DNA of 64,000 nucleotides from Paracoccaceae bacterium (GCA_018223125.1 JAAEZA010000001.1:115007-179006); one strand, 5' to 3'. Positions 44,465 to 54,032 are shown, numbered from the stretch's first letter. Translations and numbers: made by a program. The notes: generated by a model not told the origin, from the letters alone.

Positions 44465-45775
44465 ATGAAACATAAAATCAGTGGAATGTTGGCGGGGGCT
44501 GCGCTTTCGGCCTTGATGGCGACATCTGCCGCAGCGGAAGATCTTGTGATCTTCTGGGCCGAGTGGGATCCTGCGAACTTCCTGCAAGAACTTGTCAATG
44601 AGTATGAAGAGGAAACCGGCATTTCGGTGACCGTGGAAACGACGCCATGGGCAGATTTTCAGACCAAGGCTTTCACCGAATTCAACGCCCGTGGCAGTGC
44701 CTATGACATGATCGTGGGGGACAGTCAGTGGCTGGGCGCGGCCTCCGAAGGCGGCCATTACGTCGATCTGACGGATTTCTTCAAAGAGCATAATCTGGGT
44801 GAAGTGATGGCGCCGGCAACGGTGAAATACTATGCCGAATATCCCGGAAACTCTGGCAAATACTGGGCCATTCCTGCCGAAGGCGATGCTGTCGGCTGGT
44901 CTTACCGCAAGGACTGGTTCGAGGATCCGGCTGAAATGGAAGCCTTCAAAGCCAAATACGGCTATGATCTTGCCCCGCCGAAAACATGGGCTGAACTGAC
45001 CGATATTGCCGAATTCTTCCACCGCCCCGATGAGGACCGCTACGGTATCGCGATCTATACTGACAACAGCTATGACGCGATGGTTATGGGGGTCGAAAAC
45101 GCGATCTTCTCTTACGGTGCGGAACTGGGAAACTTCGAAACTTATGAGGTTGACGGTTATGTGAACAGCGACAAAGCGGTTGCTGCGCTGGAGAACTACA
45201 AGAAGTTGTACAGCTATACACCTCCGGGTTGGGCCAAAACATTCTTTGTAGAAAACAATCAGGCGATCACCGAGGGCCTTGTGGCCATGTCGATGAACTA
45301 TTTCGCCTTTTTCCCAGCATTGCTGAACGAGGCAACAAACCCCCATGCCGCCAACACCGGCTTTTTCGCCAATCCGGCCGGACCGGACGGCGACCAGTTT
45401 GCGGCCCTTGGCGGTCAGGGCATTTCGGTCGTGAAATACTCTGAAAATCAGGACATGGCGATGGATTTCCTTGAATGGTTCATCAAGGACGAAACCCAGA
45501 AACGCTGGGCCGAACTTGGCGGCTACACTGCCAGTGCTGCGGTTCTGGAATCCGAAGAGTTCCGCAAGGCGACCCCATATAACGAGGCGTTTTACCAGAC
45601 CATGTTCAAGGTAAAGGACTTCTGGGCGGTTCCTGAATTTGCGGAACTGCTGACCTCTGCCAACCAGCGTCTTTATCCGTTCATCGTGGGTGATGAAGGC
45701 ACAGCCAAAGAAACACTGGATGCGCTGGCGGCGGATTGGGAAGCCACCTTCAAGAAATACGGTCGCGGCCAGTAA
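44465..45775 (+). CDS. Sugar-type ABC transporter substrate-binding protein
   Basis: A 436-residue family-1 extracellular binding protein. The signal peptide (residues 1-24, ending TSAAAED) is followed by FWAEWDPANFLQELVNEYEEETG, the usual N-terminal lobe of carbohydrate-binding members. ATG 44465 is set by GGGAGGA eight bases upstream. It heads an operon of two permeases, a small membrane protein and two ATPases. The ligand is probably a sugar, sugar alcohol or sugar derivative, but is not identified. Confidence 0.9.
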   Translation: MKHKISGMLAGAALSALMATSAAAEDLVIFWAEWDPANFLQELVNEYEEETGISVTVETTPWADFQTKAFTEFNARGSAYDMIVGDSQWLGAASEGGHYVDLTDFFKEHNLGEVMAPATVKYYAEYPGNSGKYWAIPAEGDAVGWSYRKDWFEDPAEMEAFKAKYGYDLAPPKTWAELTDIAEFFHRPDEDRYGIAIYTDNSYDAMVMGVENAIFSYGAELGNFETYEVDGYVNSDKAVAALENYKKLYSYTPPGWAKTFFVENNQAITEGLVAMSMNYFAFFPALLNEATNPHAANTGFFANPAGPDGDQFAALGGQGISVVKYSENQDMAMDFLEWFIKDETQKRWAELGGYTASAAVLESEEFRKATPYNEAFYQTMFKVKDFWAVPEFAELLTSANQRLYPFIVGDEGTAKETLDALAADWEATFKKYGRGQ

Positions 45776-45802
45776 ATCCGCGTCCCTGTCAAAGGATGAA
45801 CG

Positions 45803-45822
45803 GGGGCGCTGCGGCGCCCCTT
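45803..45822 (+). terminator. Intra-operon hairpin after the binding-protein gene
   Basis: A 7-bp stem GGGGCGC / GCGCCCC (45803-45809 with 45814-45820) is followed by only two T. It probably stabilises the binding-protein message or attenuates read-through into the permease genes. Confidence 0.55.
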
Positions 45823-45873
45823 GTCACCAGACCCCCAACCATTTGATGAGAACGAGCGAAGAAGGAACGCCCC

Positions 45874-46779
45874 GTGCCGACGAATAATATGACCCGGCTT
45901 GACCCGAACTCTCAGGCGGCCTCCAGAGGGCTTAGCGATCTGTCGATCCGCAACCTGTTTATAATTCCGACAATCGCCTTTCTGATTATATTTAATATCT
46001 TCCCGCTGCTGTATTCGCTTGGCTATTCCTTTACGGATTTCCGCGCCTCGACCAATGCTCCGGCGAAATTTGTCGGTCTGCAAAACTACCGCGACCTGCT
46101 GAATGATCCGTTCATCTGGAAGAACTTCTCGATCACTGCGAAATATGTGCTGATTTCCGTGACAGGGCAGGTGGTTGTGGGCTTTGGCCTTGCCATGCTG
46201 CTCAACCGCACAATTCCGGCGAAGGGGCTGATTACCACGCTTTTGTTGCTGCCGATGATGCTGTCTATGGCCGTTGTGGGGCTGTTCTGGAAACTGCTCT
46301 ATGATCCGAACTTCGGGATCATCAACTACTTTTTGGGGTTGGGAAAATTCGAATGGCTCGCCGATCCGGATATGGCGCTTTGGGCGATTGCCATTGTGGA
46401 TATCTGGATGTGGTCTCCATTCGTGATGCTGCTGTCGCTGGCGGGGCTGTCGGCGGTGCCAAAGCATCTGTACGAGGCCGCCGAGATTGATCGCGCAGGC
46501 AATATCTACACGTTTTTCCGCATCACCCTGCCGCTGGTGGCACCGATCCTGATGATTGCGATCATCTTCCGCACCATGGAAGCCTTCAAGACGTTCGATC
46601 TGGCCTATGTGCTGTCTTCCCAGCCTACGACCGAACTGATTGCGATCCGTCTGTACAAGATGGCGTTTCAGGAATGGCAGACCGGCATGTCATCGGCATT
46701 TGCCTACATCGTGCTGATCATGGTGGTGGCGATTACCAATATCTATGTGAAATACCTCAACAAAGTGAAGGCGCGTTAA
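45874..46779 (+). CDS. Sugar ABC transporter permease, MalF/UgpA type
   Basis: A 301-residue permease with six predicted helices, the first at about residues 30-50 (IIPTIAFLIIFNIFPLLYSL). The EAA loop is at YEAAEIDRAGNIYTFFRITLPL. The start is a GTG at 45874 with AAGGA upstream; ATG 45889 is an alternative. It precedes the second permease by one base. Confidence 0.9.
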   Translation: MPTNNMTRLDPNSQAASRGLSDLSIRNLFIIPTIAFLIIFNIFPLLYSLGYSFTDFRASTNAPAKFVGLQNYRDLLNDPFIWKNFSITAKYVLISVTGQVVVGFGLAMLLNRTIPAKGLITTLLLLPMMLSMAVVGLFWKLLYDPNFGIINYFLGLGKFEWLADPDMALWAIAIVDIWMWSPFVMLLSLAGLSAVPKHLYEAAEIDRAGNIYTFFRITLPLVAPILMIAIIFRTMEAFKTFDLAYVLSSQPTTELIAIRLYKMAFQEWQTGMSSAFAYIVLIMVVAITNIYVKYLNKVKAR

Positions 46780-46780
46780 T

Positions 46781-47743
46781 ATGGCCGGCGTTCAGACATC
46801 TGCAGAAAAATGGACCAACCGCACAGCGATTGCCGCCGTGTTTGTTGCCCTGATTATCATGCTGACCCCGATCTACTGGATCGCGGCGACAGCGTTCAAA
46901 CCCCGTAATCTGGCGACGACAATCCCGCCGACGGTTGTGTACGAGCCGACCGTTGCGCCTTTTGTGAAGCTGTTCACCAAACGCAGCCAGTTGCGTGAAC
47001 AACCCACGCAGGAAGAATACGACACCGCCCCGTGGTGGGAGAAGATGGTTTATGACGGGGGCGAAAAAGTCGTGCGCAACCGCAAAACCGGAGAGGTCCG
47101 CTCCTCCGGCTATGGCGACCGGTTCAAGAACTCTCTTATCGTGTCCGTAATCTCTACCATTCTGGCGGTGGGGATGGGGACGTTGACGGCCTACGGGTTC
47201 AGTCGCTTCAAGGTCGCCGGAGAGGATGACTGGCTGTTCTTCATCCTTTCGACACGGATGCTGCCGCCCGTCGTCGTCGCAATCCCTATGTTTCTGATGT
47301 ACCGCGTGGTCGGATTGAATGACACCCATATGGGGCTGATCATCCTTTATACTGCCTTCAACCTGTCCTTTGCGGTCTGGATCATGAAGGGATTTATCGA
47401 TGAAATCCCCCGCGAATACGAAGAAGCGGCGCTTGTGGATGGCTACACCCGCATTCAGGCTTTCTTTAAGGTTGTGCTGCCCGAAGCCCTGACAGGGATG
47501 GCAGCAACGGCTGTGTTCTGTTTCATCACCGCATGGAACGAATATGCCTTTGCGTTGATCATGACCAACCGCAACGCACAGACCGCGCCGCCCTATATTC
47601 CGTCACAGGTCGGCTCCGGTCTGCCGGACTGGACCGTGATTGCGGCAGGGACGTTCCTGTTCCTGATCCCCGTGGCGATTTTCACCTTCCTTCTGCGCAA
47701 TCACCTGCTGCGTGGCATGTCCTTTGGAGCAATCCGCAAATGA
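46781..47743 (+). CDS. Sugar ABC transporter permease, MalG/UgpE type
   Basis: A 320-residue permease with six helices and the EAA loop EYEEAALVDGYTRIQAFFKV. Between the first helix and the core there is a longer charged stretch (about residues 60-110, TKRSQLREQPTQEEYDTAPW onward) than in standard MalG proteins, where this periplasmic part is short. Its stop overlaps the next small gene by four bases (ATGA). Confidence 0.9.
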   Translation: MAGVQTSAEKWTNRTAIAAVFVALIIMLTPIYWIAATAFKPRNLATTIPPTVVYEPTVAPFVKLFTKRSQLREQPTQEEYDTAPWWEKMVYDGGEKVVRNRKTGEVRSSGYGDRFKNSLIVSVISTILAVGMGTLTAYGFSRFKVAGEDDWLFFILSTRMLPPVVVAIPMFLMYRVVGLNDTHMGLIILYTAFNLSFAVWIMKGFIDEIPREYEEAALVDGYTRIQAFFKVVLPEALTGMAATAVFCFITAWNEYAFALIMTNRNAQTAPPYIPSQVGSGLPDWTVIAAGTFLFLIPVAIFTFLLRNHLLRGMSFGAIRK

Positions 47744-48027
47744 GTTTTCGAGAACTGAACTACCGTTTTCTGGCGCCCGGTGCGCAGACGCTGATGATCC
47801 TCGGGATTATCGCACTCTGCCAGCCGTGGAGCGAGTTTTTCCACCGTTACGGGCTGACCATGACCCTGTTCGGGCTGATCGCCTTTCTGGTCACATCGAA
47901 AATCAGTCCTGACGCTCCAGTGCGGGGTGATTTCGTCGAGGAAAGTGCCGATGTGCTGGAACTGCACGGGGATGAGCCTGACGATGTGCGCGAGAAGGGA
48001 ACCTACAAAGACGGGGGGATCGTCTGA
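47740..48027 (+). CDS. Small two-helix membrane protein in the ABC operon
   Basis: A 95-residue protein with two hydrophobic segments (about residues 16-30 and 38-55) and an acidic C-terminal tail (VEESADVLELHGDEPDDVRE). It overlaps the upstream permease by four bases and the downstream ATPase by one base, so it is co-translated with the transporter. Similar small membrane proteins occur in some sugar/polyol ABC operons that also have two ATPase genes, for example the rhizobial glycerol transporter. It may be a transporter accessory subunit. No domain was recognised. Confidence 0.75.
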   Translation: MSFRELNYRFLAPGAQTLMILGIIALCQPWSEFFHRYGLTMTLFGLIAFLVTSKISPDAPVRGDFVEESADVLELHGDEPDDVREKGTYKDGGIV

Positions 48028-49127
48028 TGGCACAGATAGACATGCGTAATGTCCAGAAATTTTTTGGCGCTAATCAGGTACTTAAAGATCTGGATCTGAC
48101 TATTGAAGATGGCGAATTTGTTGTCATGCTCGGCCAGTCCGGTGGTGGCAAGACAACGGCGCTGCGGGCGATTGCGGGATTGGAGACTGTCACCTCCGGC
48201 CAGATCCTGATCGACGGGGTAGAGATGCAGGACAAAAAGGCCGCCGACCGCGATATTGCCTTTGTGTTCCAGTCCTTCTCTCTCTACCCGCATATGACCG
48301 TGCGCGAGAATATCTCCTTTCCGCTGCGCGCCGTTCGAATGGGGTCGGCGGATCGGGAAAAGGCGGTGAACGAGGTGGCCGAAGTGCTGCAAATCACCGA
48401 GCATCTGGATAACAAACCTTCCGCGCTTTCCGGAGGGGATATGCAGCGGGTGGCGATTGGCCGTGCATTGGTGCGCCGTCCCAAGGCACTGCTGATGGAT
48501 GAACCGCTGGGCGTGCTTGATGCCAAACTGCGGGAACAGATGCGTGCGGAAATCAAACGCCTGCACATCGCGCGGGGATCAACCTCGGTCTATGTGACCC
48601 ACGATCAGGTCGAAGCCATGTCGCTGGCGGATCGCATTGTGATCCTGCATGACGGGGTGCTGCAACAGGTCGGTGCGCCGGAAGAGGTCTACCTGCATCC
48701 GACAAATGCTTTTGTTGCTAAATTTGTTGGCAGTCCGGTGATGAACATCCACGAAGCGCAGTTTTCCGGTGTAAATGGCCACTCCTCGGTTCATATTGGC
48801 GGGGCCGGGACCGGATTTCATTTCCCTGAACAATTGATCAATCATGTGCGCAATACAGGGCAGGCGGTGTCGCTCGGGGTGCGGCCCGAAGCGGTGCTTC
48901 TGTCCCATGAACCGCAAGAGGGGTATTTCCCTGCGCAAACCAGCAACATCGAACCCCTTGGCAGCCATGACATTGTGGATGTGCTTGTCGGGGAAACTGT
49001 TCTGCGAGCCCGCACCGAAAGCGGTTATATCGCGCGGGAAGGCCAGCAGGTGTTTGTGAATATTGATCCGGCACAGGCCCATTTCTTTGACGGTGCGACG
49101 GGGCTGAATTTAAGAGGGGCGAACTGA
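48027..49127 (+). CDS. Sugar ABC transporter ATP-binding protein 1 (UgpC/MalK type)
   Basis: A 366-residue ATPase with Walker A GQSGGGKTT, signature LSGGDMQRVAIGRAL and Walker B LLMDEPLGVLD. The C-terminal TOBE/OB-type domain (about residues 240-366) is the MalK-like regulatory part. It is coupled by a one-base overlap on each side. With the next gene it forms a pair of non-identical ATPases, probably a heterodimer. Confidence 0.92.
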   Translation: MAQIDMRNVQKFFGANQVLKDLDLTIEDGEFVVMLGQSGGGKTTALRAIAGLETVTSGQILIDGVEMQDKKAADRDIAFVFQSFSLYPHMTVRENISFPLRAVRMGSADREKAVNEVAEVLQITEHLDNKPSALSGGDMQRVAIGRALVRRPKALLMDEPLGVLDAKLREQMRAEIKRLHIARGSTSVYVTHDQVEAMSLADRIVILHDGVLQQVGAPEEVYLHPTNAFVAKFVGSPVMNIHEAQFSGVNGHSSVHIGGAGTGFHFPEQLINHVRNTGQAVSLGVRPEAVLLSHEPQEGYFPAQTSNIEPLGSHDIVDVLVGETVLRARTESGYIAREGQQVFVNIDPAQAHFFDGATGLNLRGAN

Positions 49128-50194
49128 TGGCCGATATTACACTTCAGGGGATCAACAAAAGCTTTGGTCCCAATCGCGCGCTGCGCGATCTGGATCTGGA
49201 GATCAAGGACGGTGAGTTTTTCGTCCTTCTGGGCCAGACGGGCGCGGGCAAAACCACAACCCTGCGGGTGATTGCAGGGTTGGAGGAACCGGATTCCGGC
49301 AAGGTTCTGATCGACGGGATGGATGCAACCGACTGGAATGCGGCGCAGCGGGATGTGGCGCTGGTGTTGCAGCAGTACTCGCTTTATCCGCGCCTGACCG
49401 TGCGGGGCAATCTGGAATTTCCGCTGAAATCACGGACCCAGAATTTTACCCCCGAACAGATCAGGGAGCGGGTGGAAAAAGCGGCGGAAACCCTGCAAAT
49501 CACCCGTTTGCTGGATCGCAAGGTGGAACGCCTGTCCGGCGGCGAGATGCAGCGCGTTTCGATCGGGCGGGCCATTGTGCGCGAACCCCGCGTGTTCCTG
49601 ATGGACGAGCCGCTTTCAGCCCTTGATGCCAACCTGCGCGATGTGTTGCGGGTGGAGCTGAAGAAGCTGCACAACGAGTTGGGCGCGACCTTTGTGTTTG
49701 TGACCCATGACCAGATCGAGGCCATGTCCATGGGCGACAAGGTCGGCGTGTTGAACAAGGGCAAACTGGTGCAGGTGGGTACGCCGTCCGAAATCTACAA
49801 CAATCCGCTGAACACCTTTGTTGCCGGTTCTGTCGGGACGCCGCCGATGAACCTGATGAACGGCACGCTGGAGGGCGGACAGGCCCGTATCAGCGAAGGG
49901 TTCAGCCTGCCAGTGACAGCGGGTGGTGCCGCCGCAGGACAGCCGCTGAAATTCGGGGTGCGGCCCGAAGATCTGGTGCTGGAAAGCGGTGCCCCGGTCG
50001 AGGGGCGTGTGTTTGACGTGGAAGATCACGGCGTTATCAAGATCCTGACAATCGACGTCGGTGCGAACCGCTTGCACGCCACTGTCTCTGCACAGATGAA
50101 AGTCGCGCTGGACGATGCGGTCCGCTTCGGGTGGAAAGCAGATAAAGTATTGTTATTCGATCAGAAAAACGGCCTTAATCTGGCCTATGCCTGA
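49127..50194 (+). CDS. Sugar ABC transporter ATP-binding protein 2 (UgpC/MalK type)
   Basis: A 355-residue second ATPase: Walker A GQTGAGKTTTLRV, signature LSGGEMQRVSIGRAI, Walker B FLMDEPLSALD and H-loop VTHDQIEAMS. A TOBE-like C-terminal region follows. It overlaps the first ATPase by one base and ends the transport operon. Its stop lies only 5 bp from the convergent dehydrogenase stop. Confidence 0.92.
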   Translation: MADITLQGINKSFGPNRALRDLDLEIKDGEFFVLLGQTGAGKTTTLRVIAGLEEPDSGKVLIDGMDATDWNAAQRDVALVLQQYSLYPRLTVRGNLEFPLKSRTQNFTPEQIRERVEKAAETLQITRLLDRKVERLSGGEMQRVSIGRAIVREPRVFLMDEPLSALDANLRDVLRVELKKLHNELGATFVFVTHDQIEAMSMGDKVGVLNKGKLVQVGTPSEIYNNPLNTFVAGSVGTPPMNLMNGTLEGGQARISEGFSLPVTAGGAAAGQPLKFGVRPEDLVLESGAPVEGRVFDVEDHGVIKILTIDVGANRLHATVSAQMKVALDDAVRFGWKADKVLLFDQKNGLNLAYA

Positions 50195-50199
50195 AACGC

Positions 50200-51186
50200 T
50201 CAGGGCGCGGGAAACCGCGCCTTATAGGCGGGCAGTACTTCCGGATTGCACAGGTTGTCCGGTGTTTCGCCTGCCAGAATTTGCGCCGTAATTTCGGTGA
50301 CTTTCTGCCCCAGCCGCAACATGCTTTCCTCTGTGATTCCGGCCATATGGGGCGTTAAAACCACATTGCCAAGCGCCATAAACGGATGGTCAATGGGCAG
50401 GGGTTGCTGTTCAAAGACATCTATCGCCGCACCGCCCAGATGCCCTGATTGCAGCGCCTCGATCAGGGCGTTTTCCACCACCACCGGCCCGCGTGCGACA
50501 TTCACAAGGATCGCGCCCTGCTTCATACTGCCGATCGCCTCCTTGTCGATCAGGCCCCGTGTTTCATCTGTCAGCGGGCAGCTTAGCACCAGAATATCCG
50601 CCCGTTTCAACAGATCGGGCAGAGAGACAGCCTCCACCGTATCGGGCAGTTTGTCGGGGCTGCGTGTGTAAGAAATCACGGACATGCCAAAGCCGTTTCG
50701 GGCCATGCCCGCAAGGGCTGTGCCAATATTGCCAAAGCCCAGAATGCCAAGTGTACGGCACGAAATTTCCCGCCCTGATGCGGAGTGCCGGCGGCCATGC
50801 TCCCAGCCGCCTGCGTGCAAGTCCCGCGTGACCATCGTGTTCTTGCGCAGCAGGGACATGGCGGACCAGATGGCATGCTCTGCCACTGTTACGGCATTGG
50901 CACCGCGCACGTTTGTAACCATGACGCCCGCTTTGGTGCAGTCTTCCATCGGGATCATATCAAGCCCCGCGCCGTGGCGGACCGCAGCCATAAGGCCTTG
51001 TTCCCGCGTCACAATTTCCGCCGGAATGGGGGCACGCACCACGATGATATTCGCGCCCACAGATTCCGCTGTGATCGCTTCAGGAGTCGGGGCGGACGCC
51101 ACTTTCAGTGTGCCGAGTCTGGCGAGTTCCTTGCTGACATCGGGGTGCAGGCTGTGGGTAGAGAAAATCAAAGGGGTCTCGGGCAT
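50200..51186 (-). CDS. D-isomer specific 2-hydroxyacid dehydrogenase
   Basis: A 328-residue NAD(P)-dependent dehydrogenase that interconverts 2-oxo and 2-hydroxy acids. The Rossmann loop is GILGFGNIGTALA. The catalytic set is Arg in NVARGPVV, Glu in DVFEQQPLP and His in LTPHMAGIT. It is the last gene of the minus operon epimerase - enolase-superfamily enzyme - GntR - dehydrogenase, 13 bp after the regulator. It may reduce or oxidise a 2-keto acid formed by the dehydratase upstream; the substrate is unknown. Confidence 0.9.
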   Translation of the reverse strand: MPETPLIFSTHSLHPDVSKELARLGTLKVASAPTPEAITAESVGANIIVVRAPIPAEIVTREQGLMAAVRHGAGLDMIPMEDCTKAGVMVTNVRGANAVTVAEHAIWSAMSLLRKNTMVTRDLHAGGWEHGRRHSASGREISCRTLGILGFGNIGTALAGMARNGFGMSVISYTRSPDKLPDTVEAVSLPDLLKRADILVLSCPLTDETRGLIDKEAIGSMKQGAILVNVARGPVVVENALIEALQSGHLGGAAIDVFEQQPLPIDHPFMALGNVVLTPHMAGITEESMLRLGQKVTEITAQILAGETPDNLCNPEVLPAYKARFPAP

Positions 51187-51199
51187 GGCGTGGCTCCGG

Positions 51200-51898
51200 T
51201 TATTCGGGTGTGTTTTCGCCGGATGGTTCCAGCAGTTCCGTCCAGTAACTGCGGGCGTTGCGCAGGTGGGAATTCATCAGCGCCTTGGCCAGTGAGCCGT
51301 CCCGATGCACCAAAGCATCGAAAATCTGCATGTGGTCTGCATGGGATTTACGGCTGCGCTCTTCTTTTTCGAAATACACGGGCAGGCGGGTTTCGCTCAG
51401 CACATAGAAGGTAGTGCAAATGTTGTGGAAAATGGAATTTTGCGTCGCGCGCACGATTTCAAGGTGGAACTCATGGTCAAGACGGGCAAGCCCCTGACCA
51501 TCCGCGATCCGCTCTTCCGAGGCTTTGAGGATCTCGCGCAGCCGCTCGAAATTCTCTTCTGTCGCCCGTTCGGCCGCCAGTTCTGCGGCCTGGATTTCGT
51601 GGATTTTCCGCACTTCCACCGCTTCGTAAATCTGGAGCGGTTCCAGCGGGATACCGGCGCGGGCGTAAAACGCCATCTGCTCGATCCCGTGCTGGTTCTC
51701 TTTGACGTAGATACCGGATTTGGCACGGCGTTCTATTAGTTCCATCGCTTCAAGGATGGCCAGTGCCTCGCGGATCTGGCCGCGACTGACCTCGAAATGC
51801 TCTGCCAGTTCCCGCTCTGACGGCGCTTTGCCCGAGTTGGATTTTGCCACTTTCAGAAGGTGGCTGGCCAATGTGGGAAGGAACTGATTTTCCTGCAT
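51200..51898 (-). CDS. GntR-family (FadR subfamily) transcriptional regulator
   Basis: A 232-residue regulator with an N-terminal winged helix-turn-helix (APSERELAEHFEVSRGQIREALAIL, about residues 25-50, read here in two parts) and an all-helical FCD ligand-binding domain (about 90-220). Metal-site candidates are the Asp/His of LDHEFH and His in DHMQI. The FadR subfamily usually binds TGGT-N3-ACCA-like operators and is released by a carboxylic-acid ligand. Four such sites lie in the two nearby divergent promoter regions. An AGGGGT ribosome site overlaps the end of the upstream gene, so it is translationally coupled. Confidence 0.9.
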   Translation of the reverse strand: MQENQFLPTLASHLLKVAKSNSGKAPSERELAEHFEVSRGQIREALAILEAMELIERRAKSGIYVKENQHGIEQMAFYARAGIPLEPLQIYEAVEVRKIHEIQAAELAAERATEENFERLREILKASEERIADGQGLARLDHEFHLEIVRATQNSIFHNICTTFYVLSETRLPVYFEKEERSRKSHADHMQIFDALVHRDGSLAKALMNSHLRNARSYWTELLEPSGENTPE

Positions 51899-51899
51899 T

Positions 51900-53069
51900 T
51901 TACCCCTGAATTGCGTAGGCTCTGACGGCGGCCTCGTTCATATCTAACCCTATACCCGGAGTTTCGGGAATTGCAATCATACCATCGCTTACCGTAACCG
52001 GCGCCGTGGACAATTCATGGATCATCGGATTGGCCCCGAGCGAGAATTCAACCGTGAAAGCCGCCGGAGAGGCCGCACAGACCTGCAGTCCGGCAAAGAA
52101 ACAGGGGGCGCCTGCCCACAGGTGGGGGGCCAGCCGCAGGTTAAAGGCGCTGGCGAGTGTGCCGATTTTCATCGCTTCGGAAATACCGCCGCAGTTGGCA
52201 GGGTCCGGCTGGAAGATATCCGCTGACCGCAAGGTCGCCAGATCGCGGAAGTCAAAACGGGTCGCCTCGGATTCACCGGCGGCAATGGGAATATGCGTGC
52301 TGGCACGCAATTCGGCCATGCCCAGCTTGTCATCCCCCGTGACAGGTTCTTCGAACCACGCCAGATCCGCATCGCGGCACAAATGGGCGAAACGTTTTGC
52401 GCCTGCTACCGGAAAGGTGCCATGGGCATCTACCATAATATCCACATCCGGCCCCAACGCCCTGCGCGCCGCAAGCACCCGTTCGGCAGAGCCGTTCGGG
52501 GAAGGGTCCATCGCGCCGACCCGCATTTTCACAGCCTTGAAGCCGCCCTTGTCGATATAGGATTGTAACTGTTCACCGATATTGTCCTTATCGGCCCAAC
52601 CGCCGGAGGCATAGGCCGGCATCCTGTCTGCCTTGCGTCCACCAAGCAGTTGCCAGACCGGTTTATCATCGGATTTCCCGAGAATATCCCAAAGCGCAAT
52701 ATCAATGGCGCTGATGGCGGCGATGGACATGCCGCGCCGTGCGAAATCGGGCATGGAGTGTCCGGCGACTGCCGATTTTTCCGCCCGCACTCCGTTATAA
52801 AGATCTTCCCAGATCACAGAGACATCCGCCGGATCGCGCCCGATGATGCGCGGCCCGAATTCATGGTTCAGCAGGTGAACCAGCGTGGCGTAGTTGCCCG
52901 CACTGCCCGCTGCATTCTTGCCCTCGCCCCAACCGACAACGCCATCATCGGTTTCCAGCCTCAGGATTGCTGCATCAAAGGTGCGCAGACGACCGAAATC
53001 GCTGACATGCTGTTGTTCGGTTTCAATGGGAATCTGCACCCACCAGGCCTGAGCCGACTTAATGCGCAT
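51900..53069 (-). CDS. Mandelate racemase / muconate lactonizing enzyme family protein
   Basis: A 389-residue enolase-superfamily enzyme, most likely a sugar-acid dehydratase or racemase. The base segment is KAVKMRVGA, the metal ligands are Asp in DIMVDAHG, Glu in WFEEPVTG and Glu in AAGESEA, and the late His is in LAPHLWAG. The KMR form of the first lysine motif, rather than KxK, fits the dehydratase/racemase branches. It lies 75 bp downstream of an epimerase gene and one base before the regulator gene. Product is probably a 2-keto-3-deoxy acid, by inference. Confidence 0.85.
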   Translation of the reverse strand: MRIKSAQAWWVQIPIETEQQHVSDFGRLRTFDAAILRLETDDGVVGWGEGKNAAGSAGNYATLVHLLNHEFGPRIIGRDPADVSVIWEDLYNGVRAEKSAVAGHSMPDFARRGMSIAAISAIDIALWDILGKSDDKPVWQLLGGRKADRMPAYASGGWADKDNIGEQLQSYIDKGGFKAVKMRVGAMDPSPNGSAERVLAARRALGPDVDIMVDAHGTFPVAGAKRFAHLCRDADLAWFEEPVTGDDKLGMAELRASTHIPIAAGESEATRFDFRDLATLRSADIFQPDPANCGGISEAMKIGTLASAFNLRLAPHLWAGAPCFFAGLQVCAASPAAFTVEFSLGANPMIHELSTAPVTVSDGMIAIPETPGIGLDMNEAAVRAYAIQG

Positions 53070-53144
53070 GACGTGTCCTCGGATTTTCTTGGAGCCGGGC
53101 GCGTTGGGAGACCGCGCGCCCGGCTGTTGCAGGGCAAGCCCCGG

Positions 53145-54032
53145 TTACTTCATCAGGGGAAGAAGGGTTTCAGCGGTGATTTCCATCTGCCGTGCATAGA
53201 AATCTTCGGACAGCAGCGAAGACCCGTGATCCTCAATGAATTTCAATTGCTCGGGCGAAATATCCACCGGATTTTTCTCTACCATATCGGGGTAGGGTGC
53301 AGCCGGTGTGCGATCTACAGGCGCCACGAATTCATTTGTCAGCGCACCGTCATAGCCGATTTCCTTCAGCGTGCCGACGATTTTGGGCCAGTCAAGGTGG
53401 CCCAGTCCTGCGGCGAAGCGGTTGTTATCCGCGACGTGGAAATCAAACAGGCGGTCACCGGCCAGACGGATTGCATCGTAAATATCGTCTTCCTCGATGT
53501 TGAGGTGGAAGGCATCAAGGCATACGCCGCATTCCGGGCTGACCGCATCTGCCAGCGCAAGCGCCTGTGCACAGCGGTTGAACAGATAGGTTTCAAACCG
53601 GTTGAGTGGCTCAACGGCGATTTTCACCCCGACTTTCTGGGCGTGGTGGAAACATTCCCGTGTTGCATCAACCACCCATTTCCATTCTTCTTCCGGTGTT
53701 CCGTCCGGCACAACCTTACCCACCGTGGCAGGCACCAGCGTGATGATCTCACCTTCCAGTTCGGACACCATCGTCAGAACGGCTTTGACGTAGTCTACCG
53801 TCTTTTCCCGCTGGACCTGGTCCTTGGCTGCAAGGTTGCGATCGCCGAGTGTAAGCGTCACTGCCCCCCAGCAGCGCATGCCCGTGTCTTTCAGCAGTGC
53901 GCGGGTTTCTTTGGTATCGTACTGATCCGGCTCTCCCGAAATTTCGATACTTTCATAGCCGTATTGCTTGATCCGGCGCACGGTCGTCTCCAGCGGTTCC
54001 GCGCGCATCCAGTTGTGTGTCGAAAGATGCAT
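53145..54032 (-). CDS. Sugar phosphate isomerase/epimerase (DTE-like TIM barrel)
   Basis: A 295-residue TIM barrel of the D-tagatose/psicose 3-epimerase-like family. Metal-ligand candidates are Glu in AVEPLNRFE, Asp in CLDAFHLN, His in FDFHVAD and Glu in LTNEFVAP. The Met at 54032 is chosen because GGGAGGAC sits just upstream; the longer frame from 54059 lacks a site. It is the first gene of the minus operon and starts from the divergent region with two operator-like palindromes. Confidence 0.85.
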   Translation of the reverse strand: MHLSTHNWMRAEPLETTVRRIKQYGYESIEISGEPDQYDTKETRALLKDTGMRCWGAVTLTLGDRNLAAKDQVQREKTVDYVKAVLTMVSELEGEIITLVPATVGKVVPDGTPEEEWKWVVDATRECFHHAQKVGVKIAVEPLNRFETYLFNRCAQALALADAVSPECGVCLDAFHLNIEEDDIYDAIRLAGDRLFDFHVADNNRFAAGLGHLDWPKIVGTLKEIGYDGALTNEFVAPVDRTPAAPYPDMVEKNPVDISPEQLKFIEDHGSSLLSEDFYARQMEITAETLLPLMK

